This document shows, piece after piece, positions 8,697 through 17,633 of a stretch of DNA of 64,000 nt. Numbering within the stretch: position 1 is the first letter of the stretch; the number at the start of each line of letters is the position of its first letter. A model generated the notes under the pieces. The model saw only the letters and a list, made by a program, of their open reading frames with translations, did not search any database and had not been told where the DNA came from. The stretch is from positions 1,172,830 to 1,236,829 of the forward strand of contig NZ_JOMH01000001.1 of NCBI RefSeq assembly GCF_000711245.1. The letters are read 5' to 3'. Source of the stretch: Polycyclovorans algicola TG408 (GTDB taxonomy: Bacteria; Pseudomonadota; Gammaproteobacteria; Nevskiales; Nevskiaceae). Made by a program: the position numbers and the translations under genes.

Positions 8697-8812
8697 GGCG
8701 ATGACGGTCACAGGCCGGCCCGTAGGCGTGGCCTCAACCCGACCGGCAAGGCGCAACATCGGCTTGATGACCGACCCCAACCCCACCCAAGCGTCGCAAC
8801 GAGATTGACCCC

Positions 8813-9727
8813 ATGGACACCCTGAACACGATGACCTACGCCGTGACCGGCCGCATTGCCCGGATCACGCTCAACCGCCCGCAGCGCGGCAACGCCATCA
8901 CCCAGGACCTGCCGCGCGAACTGTCAGCCTGTGTGGAGCGCGCCAATCTCGACGCGGCGGTGCACGTGATCGCGCTGGCCGGCAACGGCACCGGCTTCTG
9001 CGGCGGCTACGACCTGCTGCAGTCGGCCGAGCAGATGGGCGCGCAGGCCTTCGGCGACGCCGGGCAGGCCGGGTCGCCGCTGGACCCGGCGGTGATCGCC
9101 GCCAATCACAACCCGTCCCGCACCTGGGACCCGATGACCGACTACGCGATGATGTCGCGCAATGTGAAGGGCTTCATGAGCCTGTTTCACAGCGAGAAGC
9201 CGGTGGTCTGCAAGGTGCACGGATTCTGCGTGGCTGGCGGCACCGACATGGCGCTGTGCTCCGACCTGCTGGTGATTGCCGACGACGCCAAGATCGGCTA
9301 TCCGCCGGCGCGGGTCTGGGGCTCGCCCACCACGTCGCTGTGGGTTCACCGAATCGGCCTGGAAAAGGCCAAGCGGCTGCTGTTCACCGGCGATTGCCTG
9401 TCGGGCAAGGAGGCGAAGGAATGGGGCCTGGCCATCGAGTCGGCACCCGCAGATGAGCTTGACGAGCGCTTCGCAGCGCTGCTGGCGCGCATCGCCCGCA
9501 TGCCCATCAACCAACTGGTGATGATGAAGCTGCTGCTCAACCAGAGCGTCATGCAGCAGGGCCTGCACTCCACCCAGGTGCTGGGCACGGTGTTTGACGG
9601 CATCACCCGCCACACCGCCGAGGGCTACGCCTTTCAGCAGCGCGCTGCCGAGGCCGGGTTCAAGCAGGCGGTGCGCGAGCGCGACGAACCGTTTGGTGAC
9701 TTCGGGCTTTCCACGTTCAAAGGCTGA
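8813..9727 (+). CDS. Crotonase/enoyl-CoA hydratase family protein (crotonase 2)
   Basis: The 304-residue product has GNGTGFCGGYDLLQSAEQMG and KPVVCKVHGFCVAGGTDMALCSDLLVIADDAKIGYPPARVWG. It is longer than crotonase 1 because of an insert rich in Asp/Gly/Trp (about residues 75-115, NPSRTWDPMTDYAMMS). Such longer crotonases often occur beside acyl-CoA dehydrogenases. The next gene begins 3 bases after its stop, so those two form a unit; 116 bases separate it from crotonase 1. Confidence 0.87.
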   Translation: MDTLNTMTYAVTGRIARITLNRPQRGNAITQDLPRELSACVERANLDAAVHVIALAGNGTGFCGGYDLLQSAEQMGAQAFGDAGQAGSPLDPAVIAANHNPSRTWDPMTDYAMMSRNVKGFMSLFHSEKPVVCKVHGFCVAGGTDMALCSDLLVIADDAKIGYPPARVWGSPTTSLWVHRIGLEKAKRLLFTGDCLSGKEAKEWGLAIESAPADELDERFAALLARIARMPINQLVMMKLLLNQSVMQQGLHSTQVLGTVFDGITRHTAEGYAFQQRAAEAGFKQAVRERDEPFGDFGLSTFKG

Positions 9728-9730
9728 TCC

Positions 9731-11377
9731 ATGACCGCGACCACATTTCCCTCGTTCGACACCCATCAGGTCAGCAACCAGCCGTCGGTGCTCGAAGGCT
9801 TCAACGCCTTCGACACCGACCCGATGCTGCAGGCGGCGGTGCGCCATTACGGCGCCGACTGGGCCCGCCCCGCGCTCAGCGCTTACGGCGCGGTGGCCGG
9901 TTCCGAACTGCTGGAACAGGGCCGCATCGCCAATGAAAACCCGCCCCGGTTGAAGGCCTTTGACCGCTTTGGCCATCGCATTGACGAGGTGGAATTTCAC
10001 CCCGCCTACCATCGCTGCATGACCCTGGCCATGAAACACGGCCTGCACGCCTTTGCGTGGTGGCATGCCGATCAGCCCTCGGCGCACGTCGCCCGCTCGG
10101 CCATCACCTACCAGCACGCCCAGTTCGAGGCCGGCACCGGCTGCCCGCTGACCATGACCTACGCGGCCATCCCGGCGCTGCGCCACAGCCCCGAGCTGGC
10201 CAAGGTCTGGGTGCCGCGCCTGACCTCGAAGGTGTATGACCCGCGGATGCTGCCTGCCTCGCAGAAGCATGGCTGCACCATCGGCATGGGCATGACCGAA
10301 AAGCAGGGCGGGTCGGACGTGCGCAGCAACACCACCACCGCCACCGCGCAGGCCGATGGCCACTACACGCTGATCGGCCACAAATGGTTTTTCTCGGCGC
10401 CAATGTGCGACGCCTGGCTGGTGCTGGCGCAGGCGCCGGCCGGTATCACCTGTTTTCTGCTGCCGAAAATGTTGGAAGACGGCACCCGCAACCGCATCCA
10501 CATCCAGCGCCTCAAGGACAAGCTGGGCGATCGCAGCAACGCCAGCTCCGAGGTCGAGTTTCACAACGCGGTGGGCCTGCGCGTCGGCGAGGAAGGGCGC
10601 GGTGTGCGCACCATTCTCGAAATGGTGGCGCTGACCCGGCTCGACTGCATGGTGGCCTCGGCGGGGCTGATGCGCCAGGCCACCGTGCAGGCGATTCACC
10701 ATTGCCGCCAGCGCAGCGCCTTCGGCAAGCCGCTGATCACCCAGCCGCTGATGCAGAACGTGCTGCACGATCTGGTACTTGAAAATGACGGCCATCTGGC
10801 GCTGGCGATGCGCGTCGCCCAGGCCGTCGATCAGGGTCCGAACGACCCCGCGCAGGCCGCGTTTGCGCGCATCGCCACCGCCATCGGCAAGTACTGGATC
10901 TGCCGCCGCGCGCCCTCAGTGGTCAACGAGGCGCAGGAATGCCTGGGCGGCGCGGGGTATGTGGAAGAAACCCTGCTGCCGCGGCTGTACCGGCAGGCGC
11001 CGCTCAACTCGATCTGGGAAGGCAGCGGCAACGTGCAGTGCCTCGACGTGCTGCGCGCGCTGTCACGCGAACCCGACACCCGCGAAGCATTGTTCGGCGA
11101 ACTGTTGGCCATGCAGGGCGCCGACCCCGATCTTGACCGTGAACTGGCCGCCCTGCCGCGGCTGTTCGACGACGTGGCGACGCTGGAAGTCCGCTCGCGG
11201 CAGATCGTCGAGCGCGTCGCCCTGGCCCTGGAAGCGGCCTGTCTGCTGCGCATGAATCACCCCAATGCAACGGCGTTTATCCGCAGCCGCATTGCCCGTG
11301 AACATGGCCTGGCGCTGGGGACGCTGCCGGCGGAGTGGGTGGATGTAGGCGCAGTGGAGGCAAGTTTTCTGGGCTGA
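9731..11377 (+). CDS. Acyl-CoA dehydrogenase family protein, AidB type
   Basis: At 548 residues the protein matches the length and N-terminal style of AidB (NQPSVLEGFNAFDTDPMLQAAV). It has the flavin/substrate signature GCTIGMGMTEKQGGSDVRSNTT, the IGHKWFFSAPMCDAWLVLAQ strand, then HCRQRSAFGKPLITQPLMQ and the C-terminal CLGGAGYVEETLLPRLYRQAPLNSIWEGSGNV. AidB proteins are FAD enzymes related to isovaleryl-CoA dehydrogenase and, in E. coli, linked to the alkylation response. Next to crotonases a catabolic role on a branched or unusual acyl-CoA is more likely. Confidence 0.88.
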   Translation: MTATTFPSFDTHQVSNQPSVLEGFNAFDTDPMLQAAVRHYGADWARPALSAYGAVAGSELLEQGRIANENPPRLKAFDRFGHRIDEVEFHPAYHRCMTLAMKHGLHAFAWWHADQPSAHVARSAITYQHAQFEAGTGCPLTMTYAAIPALRHSPELAKVWVPRLTSKVYDPRMLPASQKHGCTIGMGMTEKQGGSDVRSNTTTATAQADGHYTLIGHKWFFSAPMCDAWLVLAQAPAGITCFLLPKMLEDGTRNRIHIQRLKDKLGDRSNASSEVEFHNAVGLRVGEEGRGVRTILEMVALTRLDCMVASAGLMRQATVQAIHHCRQRSAFGKPLITQPLMQNVLHDLVLENDGHLALAMRVAQAVDQGPNDPAQAAFARIATAIGKYWICRRAPSVVNEAQECLGGAGYVEETLLPRLYRQAPLNSIWEGSGNVQCLDVLRALSREPDTREALFGELLAMQGADPDLDRELAALPRLFDDVATLEVRSRQIVERVALALEAACLLRMNHPNATAFIRSRIAREHGLALGTLPAEWVDVGAVEASFLG

Positions 11378-11388
11378 CGGGCGACAGC

Positions 11389-13053
11389 TCAGGCGCCCTC
11401 AATGTGCAACTCGTCGGCAAAGCGCCGCGCCGCGTGATCGGCGGCATCCAGGTAGGGGTTCATGACGCGGGTGACGCCGGCGGCCTTGAGCTGGTCGCCA
11501 TGTGCGTGGTCGCGCACCACGCCGGCGATGGGGCCGCGATAGCCGCCTTCGGCGAGCGCGTGCAGCAGCCCGCGGTTGGCGTCCCACAGCGGCAGGCTGG
11601 TGATCACCCACTCGACGCCGGCCAGCGGCAGCGATTCGATGAAGCCGGGGTCTTCGCCATCGCCGAAGCGCACCGGCAGACGTTGATGTCGCAGTCGGCG
11701 GACGATTTCGGGATCAAACTCGATGCCCAGTACCGGCACCCCGCGCGCCTGCAACTGACGCAGCAGCCGCTCGCCGTAGCGCCCCAGTCCGAAGATGATG
11801 ATGCGCGGTTCGGCCCCCGGCTGACGGCTGGCCTCGACCACCAGCTCGCGCACCGGGCGGGCGCGTTCAAATACGCCCAGCACCGGCGCCAGCCACTCAT
11901 AGAGCCGGTGCGAGTAGACGATCATGTAGCTGGACACGGTGATGGTGACCAGGCCCACCAGCGTGGTCAGGCCCAGCGCTTCGCGTCCAACATGGCCCAG
12001 CGAAATGCCCATGGCGACGAAGACGATGGAGAACTCGCTGATCTGCGCCACCGTCAGGCCCGCCAGAAACCCGGTGCGCTTGCGGTAGCCCATGTAACCC
12101 ATGATGGCCATGACGATCAGCGGATTGCCGATTAAAACGAACAGCGACAGCACGCCGGCCGAAAGCAGCTCGTCGCCGAGCACCGACAACTCCAGTTGGG
12201 CACCGAGGTCGATGAAGAAGAACAGCAGCAGGAAGTCACGAATGCCGGTCAGCCGTGCGTTGATGGCCTCGCGGTAGCTCGTCGATGCCAGCGAGAAGCC
12301 GGCCAGAAATGCCCCCGCCTCGCGGCTGAAGCCTGCCCACTCGCCAAGTGCGGCCAGTCCCACGCCCCAGGCGATGGCGAAGATCAGCAGCAGCTCCTGC
12401 GAGCGCGCCATGGTTTCCACCAGCTTCGGCAGCACGTAGCGCATCAGCACGAACATCAGCGCGCCGGCGGCGATCAGACGGCCGGCCAGTTGCACTGCCA
12501 CCATGCCGATGGCGGTGTCTTCGTCGGCACCGCTCATGGCGCTCATGGTCATCATCGCCACCACCACGGCGATGTCCTGCACGATCAGAAAACCGATGGC
12601 GATGCGGCCGTAGAGCGAGTCCAGCTCACGTTTGTCGGACAGCAGCTTGACGATGATGATGGTGCTGGAAAACGTCAGCGCCACGGCGATATAGACCGCC
12701 TCCATCGGTGACTTGCCGAGCAGCAGCACCAGCCCGAAGCCGAAAAAGATGGTGAACGCCAGTTGCCCGAGGCCGGTGGCAACCGCCACCGCGCCAATGT
12801 GGCGAATATGGTGCAGGTCCAGCTTGAGCCCCACCACGAACAGCAACACCGCAACACCGACCTGTGACAGCAGATGGATCTCGGCGCTGGCCTGCACCAA
12901 TGAAAACCCGGCCGGACCCACGGCAATGCCGAGCACGATGTAGGCGATCAGCACGGGCTGCTTGAGTCGTACGGCGACCGCACCCGCCAGGGCCGCCAAC
13001 AGCAGCAGCAGGGCAATCTCGGAGAACGCGCTGGTCAGGGTGAGTTCGGGCAT
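11389..13053 (-). CDS. CPA2-type cation:proton antiporter with NAD-binding domain
   Basis: The 554-residue protein has about 12 hydrophobic segments, from LTSAFSEIALLLLLAALAGAVAVRL to about residue 385, including QVGVAVLLFVVGLKLD and the EWAGFSREAGAFLAGFSLAS block. A C-terminal TrkA-N-like domain follows (IIIFGLGRYGERLLRQLQARGVPVLGIEFDPE). This is the Kef/YbaL layout of K+/H+ or Na+/H+ exchange gated by a nucleotide-binding domain. It converges with the acyl-CoA dehydrogenase gene. Confidence 0.9.
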   Translation of the reverse strand: MPELTLTSAFSEIALLLLLAALAGAVAVRLKQPVLIAYIVLGIAVGPAGFSLVQASAEIHLLSQVGVAVLLFVVGLKLDLHHIRHIGAVAVATGLGQLAFTIFFGFGLVLLLGKSPMEAVYIAVALTFSSTIIIVKLLSDKRELDSLYGRIAIGFLIVQDIAVVVAMMTMSAMSGADEDTAIGMVAVQLAGRLIAAGALMFVLMRYVLPKLVETMARSQELLLIFAIAWGVGLAALGEWAGFSREAGAFLAGFSLASTSYREAINARLTGIRDFLLLFFFIDLGAQLELSVLGDELLSAGVLSLFVLIGNPLIVMAIMGYMGYRKRTGFLAGLTVAQISEFSIVFVAMGISLGHVGREALGLTTLVGLVTITVSSYMIVYSHRLYEWLAPVLGVFERARPVRELVVEASRQPGAEPRIIIFGLGRYGERLLRQLQARGVPVLGIEFDPEIVRRLRHQRLPVRFGDGEDPGFIESLPLAGVEWVITSLPLWDANRGLLHALAEGGYRGPIAGVVRDHAHGDQLKAAGVTRVMNPYLDAADHAARRFADELHIEGA

Positions 13054-13111
13054 GGCGTTGGCTTTGAATATAGTCGCTATGCCCCAGATCGGGCGACACC
13101 TCGGAACGGCG

Positions 13112-13900
13112 ATGCCTTTTCCCTTTTTTCAAGTCGACGCGTTCACGCGTCGCGCCTTCTCGGGCAACCCGGCGGCGGTCTGCTTGCTGGAGAGCTGGCC
13201 AGACGACGCCCTTCTGCAGGCCCTCGCGGCCGAAAACAATCTGTCAGAAACCGCCTATCTGGTGCCCGAGGGGGCAGATTGGCGACTGCGCTGGTTCACG
13301 CCCACCACCGAGGTGGACCTGTGCGGCCATGCGACCTTGGCGGCGGCACAGGTGCTCGCTGAAACGCAGGCGGGTGACGCGACCCAATGGCAGTTCCTGA
13401 CCCGCAGCGGGCGCCTGACCTGCACCGCCGAGGGTGGCGCCTGGTGCTTGACGTTGCCGGTGCTGCGGCTGACGCCCGGTGAGGTTCCCGATCTGCCCGG
13501 CGTGCCAGTGCTTGAGGCGTTCGTCGGCATGGACACGGTGCTGGTGCTCGCCGATGCCGATGCGGTGCGCGGCTTCGACCCTGAGTGGGCGCGACATCCG
13601 GCCTTTGCCGGCGTGCGGGGCCTGTGTGTGACTGCGCAGGGCGACGCGCCGGGGGTGGATTTCGTCAGCCGCTTCTTCGCACCGAACGCGGGCATTGCCG
13701 AGGACCCGGTCACCGGCTCGGCACACTGCGCGCTGGCGCCTTATTGGGCGACACGGCTGGGCCGCAAAAGATTGAGGGCGCGGCAACTCTCGGCGCGTGG
13801 CGGCGACGTGGACTGTGAAGTGGACGGCCAGACCGTGCGGCTGCGCGGTCACGCCGTCACCGTCATTCGCGGGACGGTGACGTTGGACCGTTGGAACTGA
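13112..13900 (+). CDS. PhzF family isomerase/epimerase-like protein
   Basis: The 262-residue product starts PFPFFQVDAFTRRAFSGNPAAVCLL and shows the family's duplicated hot-dog-like fold landmarks: LSETAYLV (catalytic Glu region), RWFTPTTEVDLCGHATLAAA and SRFFAPNAGIAEDPVTGSAHCALAPYW. PhzF enzymes isomerise or epimerise small acids; the substrate here is unknown. An ATG at 13079 would add 11 residues; 13112 gives the usual N-terminus. The 3' end overlaps the convergent EamA gene by 38 bases. Confidence 0.9.
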   Translation: MPFPFFQVDAFTRRAFSGNPAAVCLLESWPDDALLQALAAENNLSETAYLVPEGADWRLRWFTPTTEVDLCGHATLAAAQVLAETQAGDATQWQFLTRSGRLTCTAEGGAWCLTLPVLRLTPGEVPDLPGVPVLEAFVGMDTVLVLADADAVRGFDPEWARHPAFAGVRGLCVTAQGDAPGVDFVSRFFAPNAGIAEDPVTGSAHCALAPYWATRLGRKRLRARQLSARGGDVDCEVDGQTVRLRGHAVTVIRGTVTLDRWN

Positions 13901-14771
13901 GCGCCGGGCCGCGCTGCGCCAGCCACACGCCGACCGCCGCGAGCGCAAAGCCGGTCCATTGCCAGAGCCCGAAGCGATCGCCGAGGACCAGCATCGCCAT
14001 GACCCCGGTCACCGGCGGCACCAGGTAAAACCAGCCCGACACCACGCGTGCGCTGCCGGTCCGCAGCAGCCACAGGTAGAGCAACAGGCCGCAGCAGGAG
14101 TTGATCAAGGTCACCCACACCACGCCGGCGATGGCGGCTGGGGTTGGGGTCATGGCAAAGCCTTCGAGTGCGGCAAAGGGCAGCAGAATCACCAGCGCCA
14201 CCAGCAGCTGCACCAGCAGTGCGGTGCGCGGCTCCAGTGCGACCGGATGCCGCCGCTGCAGCAGCGTGCCGCCGCTGAGCGAGGCCAGTGCGCAGAGCGC
14301 GAGCATCAGGCCCAGCAGGGTGCCGGGTGTGGCCAGCATCGGCGTCAGCACCAGCCCGACGCCGGTCAGGCCGATGAGCGCGCCCGGCACGGTGTAACGG
14401 CCCAGCGACTCGCCGAGAAACACCCGGCCACCGAGGGCGGTGAGCAGTGGCATCAGGCCGGCGATGAGCCCGGCGGCGGCGGCCGAAGCGCCGGTATGCA
14501 TCGCCGCGTAGGTGAAGCCGAAGAAGCCGGCCTGCAGGAACAGTCCAGCCAGCGCCGCGCGCAGCAGGTCGGGTTTTGTCGGCGCCGGGCCTGCGCTGCG
14601 ACGCAAGGCCACCCACACGCCGATGATCAGCGCCGAGCCGGCAAAGCGCAGCACGGTGGCGGTGAACGGCGCGAAGCCCTGCAGCGCGAAATGCGCGCCC
14701 AGGTAGCCGCTGCTCCACAGCAGAACGAACAGCAGGCCGCCGGCGGAGGCGGATGAGAAGATGGGCGTCAT
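13863..14771 (-). CDS. EamA/DMT family permease
   Basis: The 302-residue protein has ten hydrophobic segments in two repeats of five, starting GGLLFVLLWSSGYLGAHFALQG. The segment APFTATVLRFAGSALIIGVWV is typical of drug/metabolite transporters of the RhaT/YedA group. The cargo is not evident. The start at 14771 is chosen over an upstream in-frame ATG because the extra 21 residues are not membrane-like and overlap the DUF2062 gene. Confidence 0.88.
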   Translation of the reverse strand: MTPIFSSASAGGLLFVLLWSSGYLGAHFALQGFAPFTATVLRFAGSALIIGVWVALRRSAGPAPTKPDLLRAALAGLFLQAGFFGFTYAAMHTGASAAAAGLIAGLMPLLTALGGRVFLGESLGRYTVPGALIGLTGVGLVLTPMLATPGTLLGLMLALCALASLSGGTLLQRRHPVALEPRTALLVQLLVALVILLPFAALEGFAMTPTPAAIAGVVWVTLINSCCGLLLYLWLLRTGSARVVSGWFYLVPPVTGVMAMLVLGDRFGLWQWTGFALAAVGVWLAQRGPALSSNGPTSPSRE

Positions 14772-14775
14772 GCCG

Positions 14776-15261
14776 CTATTGTGCGGTCTGCCTGCGTGCG
14801 AAGCGCTGCAACAAAGGTCGGACAACAGCGGCAATCAGCACAGTGACCGGCGCCGCCAGCAGCGCCCACACCACGACACCGGCCGCCGCCACCCACAGAT
14901 AGTCGGCCGCCGCACCCCATAGGTCGGCCTCGAAGCGCGCGACCAGTGCAGGCACGTCCAGCAGCGGCAGTGGCGCCATGCCAAACAGCCATTCCCCGGC
15001 GCGCCACAGCGGCAGAATCAGCAGCAGTTGCAGCGGGTAGGCGGCGTAGTTCACCGCCTGGATGACCGCGTGATTGATGCCGCGCCACTGCGCGATGGCC
15101 GCGCACAAGAACGTTGAAACCCCGAGTGCCGGGATGCAGCCGATGACCACCCCAAGCGCGATGGCGTGCGCAAGCTGTTCGGGCGTCAGGCCTTGCAGCA
15201 ACCAGCCGCGCAGGCGCGCCTTGAGGCCGGATTGCGCCGGCACGCCTGCCGGTTCAGGCAC
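14776..15261 (-). CDS. DUF2062 domain membrane protein
   Basis: The 161-residue protein contains the DUF2062 core GLTPEQLAHAIALGVVIGCIPALGVSTFLCAAIAQW followed by NHAVIQAVNYAAYPLQLLLILPLWRAGEWLFG and a last pair of hydrophobic helices. It is an inner-membrane protein of unknown function. Its start overlaps the stop of the DUF1475 gene by eight bases, so it is the tail of the lipid-modification operon. Confidence 0.85.
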   Translation of the reverse strand: MPEPAGVPAQSGLKARLRGWLLQGLTPEQLAHAIALGVVIGCIPALGVSTFLCAAIAQWRGINHAVIQAVNYAAYPLQLLLILPLWRAGEWLFGMAPLPLLDVPALVARFEADLWGAAADYLWVAAAGVVVWALLAAPVTVLIAAVVRPLLQRFARRQTAQ

Positions 15262-15604
15262 GTCGCAACAGCACGTCTGCGGCCGTGGCGTTGTCGGGCA
15301 GGCCGCGAAGTTGCAGCAGCATGTACACCGCCATCGCCATGTTGCCGGTCAGCAAGATGGCCAGCAACCAGCCGATGCGCGCCCCCCAGCCGGGCTCTTT
15401 GTAGGCGACCCAGACGTAGAACCACGCGAAGGCGAGATAGGCATCGACCAGCGTTGCCCACTGCCAGGCATTGAAGCCGGCCGTCGGGTTGTCGATGATC
15501 TCGGCAATCGCCGGGGCAAGGGCGACCACTGAGGTTGCCCAGGAGGTGGCGGCCAGAATGCCGGCCAGCACCACCACCGAGAACACCGTCAGCCGGGTTT
15601 TCAC
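15254..15604 (-). CDS. DUF1475 family membrane protein
   Basis: The 116-residue product starts at a GTG (15604) that overlaps the CFA synthase stop as GTGA. Sequence landmarks are TSWATSVVALAPAI, TLVDAYLAFAWFYVWVAYKE and IGWLLAILLTGNMAMAVYMLLQLRGLP...DVLLRR, which fit DUF1475 proteins. Three or four membrane segments are predicted. Members of this family are often encoded beside cyclopropane fatty acid synthases, as here; the biochemical role is unknown. Confidence 0.75.
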   Translation of the reverse strand: MKTRLTVFSVVVLAGILAATSWATSVVALAPAIAEIIDNPTAGFNAWQWATLVDAYLAFAWFYVWVAYKEPGWGARIGWLLAILLTGNMAMAVYMLLQLRGLPDNATAADVLLRRA

Positions 15605-16875
15605 GCCGCGCGCTTGAGGCTGATCTGCATCAGGTCGATGCTGCCGACGCGGAAGCCGCATTCGCAGTAGGCAAGGTAATAACGCCACATGCGCAGAAAG
15701 CGTTCGTCGAACTGCTGGACGATCTTGTCGCGCACGCCGAGGACCTTGCGGTCCCAGTGGGCCAGCGTGTCGGCGTAGTCCTTGGCAAAGAAGCGCGGGT
15801 TGTCCGGCGTCAGGCCGGCCTTGGCGGCAAGGTCCTGGAATCGGCCGGGCGGGCAGAGCATGCCGCCGGGAAAGATGTACTTCTGGATGAAATCGCGCTT
15901 GGCCCGGTACTGGTCAAAGATGGCCGGGTTGATGGTGATGCCCTGAATCGCCGCAATGCCTCCAGGTTTGAGCGCCTTGTGGATGGCCTTGAAATAGCCC
16001 GGCCAATATTCCTCGCCGACCGCTTCGTACATCTCGATGGAGACGACCCGATCGTAGGTTTCCGTCACGTCGCGATAGTCGCGTAGCTCGAAGCTGATGC
16101 GGTCGGCCAGCCCGGCGCGGGCGGCGCGGATTTCGGCTTCGGCGAGCTGCTCGCGCGACAGGGTAATGGAATGCACCCGGCAGCCTGAGTGCTGTGCCGC
16201 GTAGATGGCAAAACCGCCCCAGCCGGAGCCAATTTCCAGCAACGTGTGCTCGGGTTTCAGGTCCAGCCGCTCGTACATCAGGCGAAACTTGTTGAGCTGT
16301 GCGTCCATCAGCGTCTCGTTGGGCGTGATGAACATGCCCGAGCTGTAGGCCATCGTTTCGTCCAGCCACATCTTGTAGAACTCGTTGCCGAGGTCGTAGT
16401 GGTACTCGATATTTTTCTTCGAGCCCGATTTGGTGTTGGACTTGAACTTGTGACCGAGCCACGCGGCGAACCGGCCGATGGGGTTTTTCTCGAACGGACC
16501 TTTGTAATGTGGCTCGTTGAGGTACATCACCTGCAGCACGCGGGCGAGGTCGGGCGAGTCCCAGCAGTTGTCGAGGTAGGCCTCGCCAAAGCCGACTTCA
16601 CCGTTTTTCAGCACGTGCCGAATCATCGCGCCGTTGTGGATGTTGAGCACGCCGTGCAGGTCGGGACGCTCGGCCCCGCCAAATCGGTCCTGCACGCCGT
16701 TGGGCCAGGTGACGTCGAGCGTGCCGATGCGGACGCCACGCAACATGTAACGCAACATGCGCAGACCCAGGGTCATACCGCCATCGGCCTTCAGGGACTC
16801 GGGCAACTCGGGCGAGAAGCCGTCGCGGGGCAGCGGACGGGGTTCTGATTTGTCAGGCGCGTGGGGGTCTTTCAT
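15601..16875 (-). CDS. cfa: Cyclopropane-fatty-acyl-phospholipid synthase family methyltransferase
   Basis: The 424-residue protein has the SAM-binding motif LLEIGSGWGGFAIYAA, then SITLSREQLAEAE, the family signature VVSIEMYEAVGEEYW and QGITINPAIFDQYRAKRDFIQKYIFPGGMLCPP. It should transfer a methylene or methyl group from SAM to an unsaturated acyl chain in membrane phospholipid. The ATG at 16875 shares its A with the DUF1365 stop (TGATG). Similar proteins are also known as UfaM-type methylases in furan fatty acid synthesis, so cyclopropane formation itself is not proven. Confidence 0.9.
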   Translation of the reverse strand: MKDPHAPDKSEPRPLPRDGFSPELPESLKADGGMTLGLRMLRYMLRGVRIGTLDVTWPNGVQDRFGGAERPDLHGVLNIHNGAMIRHVLKNGEVGFGEAYLDNCWDSPDLARVLQVMYLNEPHYKGPFEKNPIGRFAAWLGHKFKSNTKSGSKKNIEYHYDLGNEFYKMWLDETMAYSSGMFITPNETLMDAQLNKFRLMYERLDLKPEHTLLEIGSGWGGFAIYAAQHSGCRVHSITLSREQLAEAEIRAARAGLADRISFELRDYRDVTETYDRVVSIEMYEAVGEEYWPGYFKAIHKALKPGGIAAIQGITINPAIFDQYRAKRDFIQKYIFPGGMLCPPGRFQDLAAKAGLTPDNPRFFAKDYADTLAHWDRKVLGVRDKIVQQFDERFLRMWRYYLAYCECGFRVGSIDLMQISLKRAA

Positions 16876-17633
16876 CAACTGGTCTCGTGCTCGGGAGGCG
16901 AGGGTTTGGCGTGGTAACGGGCACCGCGTAGCCACAGTTTCAGCGCTTCCCAGTGAATGCCTAGCACCACTTTCAGGGTCATCCATGGCATGCGCAGACT
17001 GTGGGACAAAAGACTGCCGCTGGTCAGCGCGACGCGCTCGGCGGCCAGGATGGCGTCCATCAACGGTGCACCCTCGCGGGTTTCATGAATGGCGACACGC
17101 AGGCGCTCGGCAGGTGCCGAAAGCGTGAAGTGATAGCGGCCAACCAGATCGAAGAAGGGCGACACGTGGAAGTTTTTGTCTTTGGCGTGTGGCTGGTCAT
17201 ACGCCAGCGGTTTGCCGTCGGATGCGAGCACGTAGTGATGGCGCTCGCCGAAGGTGTTGTGCACTTCGGCAATCACCGCGCGCAGGTCGCCGTCGGCGTG
17301 CTCGCAGTACCAGATGGCGATCGGGTTGAAACCCCAGCCGAGCAGGCGCGGCAGGGCCAGCAGGCGGATGCGGCCGCCGCCCAGTTGCACGCCCCGTTCG
17401 GCCAGCACGCCCTCGGCCCAGCCGCGCAGGTCGCCGGACTGATCGCCAAAGTCACGCCGCCGCAAGCTTGCGAGGTTGAAATGGTCGACGGAAAAGCCGC
17501 GGGTGCGCGCGGCGATGGCGTCGAGTTTGTCGATGTCGACCAGCAGGTAAAAGATGCGATAAACGAACCGGTAAAACGGTTTCACGTGGCGCCGGTGCAT
17601 CACCCTGGCGGGGTAGAGGGCGGCGTCGCTCAC
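16875..17633 (-). CDS. DUF1365 family protein
   Basis: The 252-residue product begins VSDAALYPARVMHRRHVKPFYRFVYRIFYLLVDIDKL and contains GWGFNPIAIWYCEHADGDLRAVIAEVHNTFGERHHYVL and KNFHVSPFFDLVGRYHFTLSAP. This pattern is the DUF1365 (COG3496) family, which is regularly encoded between an FAD oxidoreductase and a CFA-type methylase. A GTG at 17633 overlaps the upstream stop as GTGA and is preferred; an upstream ATG at 17657 would add eight residues. The function is unknown but tied to acyl-chain modification by context. Confidence 0.85.
   Translation of the reverse strand: MSDAALYPARVMHRRHVKPFYRFVYRIFYLLVDIDKLDAIAARTRGFSVDHFNLASLRRRDFGDQSGDLRGWAEGVLAERGVQLGGGRIRLLALPRLLGWGFNPIAIWYCEHADGDLRAVIAEVHNTFGERHHYVLASDGKPLAYDQPHAKDKNFHVSPFFDLVGRYHFTLSAPAERLRVAIHETREGAPLMDAILAAERVALTSGSLLSHSLRMPWMTLKVVLGIHWEALKLWLRGARYHAKPSPPEHETS

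Noticed and set aside
8924-10795. Long open frame of over 600 codons on the minus strand
   Set aside because: It is antisense to the second crotonase and the AidB-type dehydrogenase, which have clear family motifs. High GC makes long antisense frames common, and its translation is His/Gly/Arg-rich without any domain.
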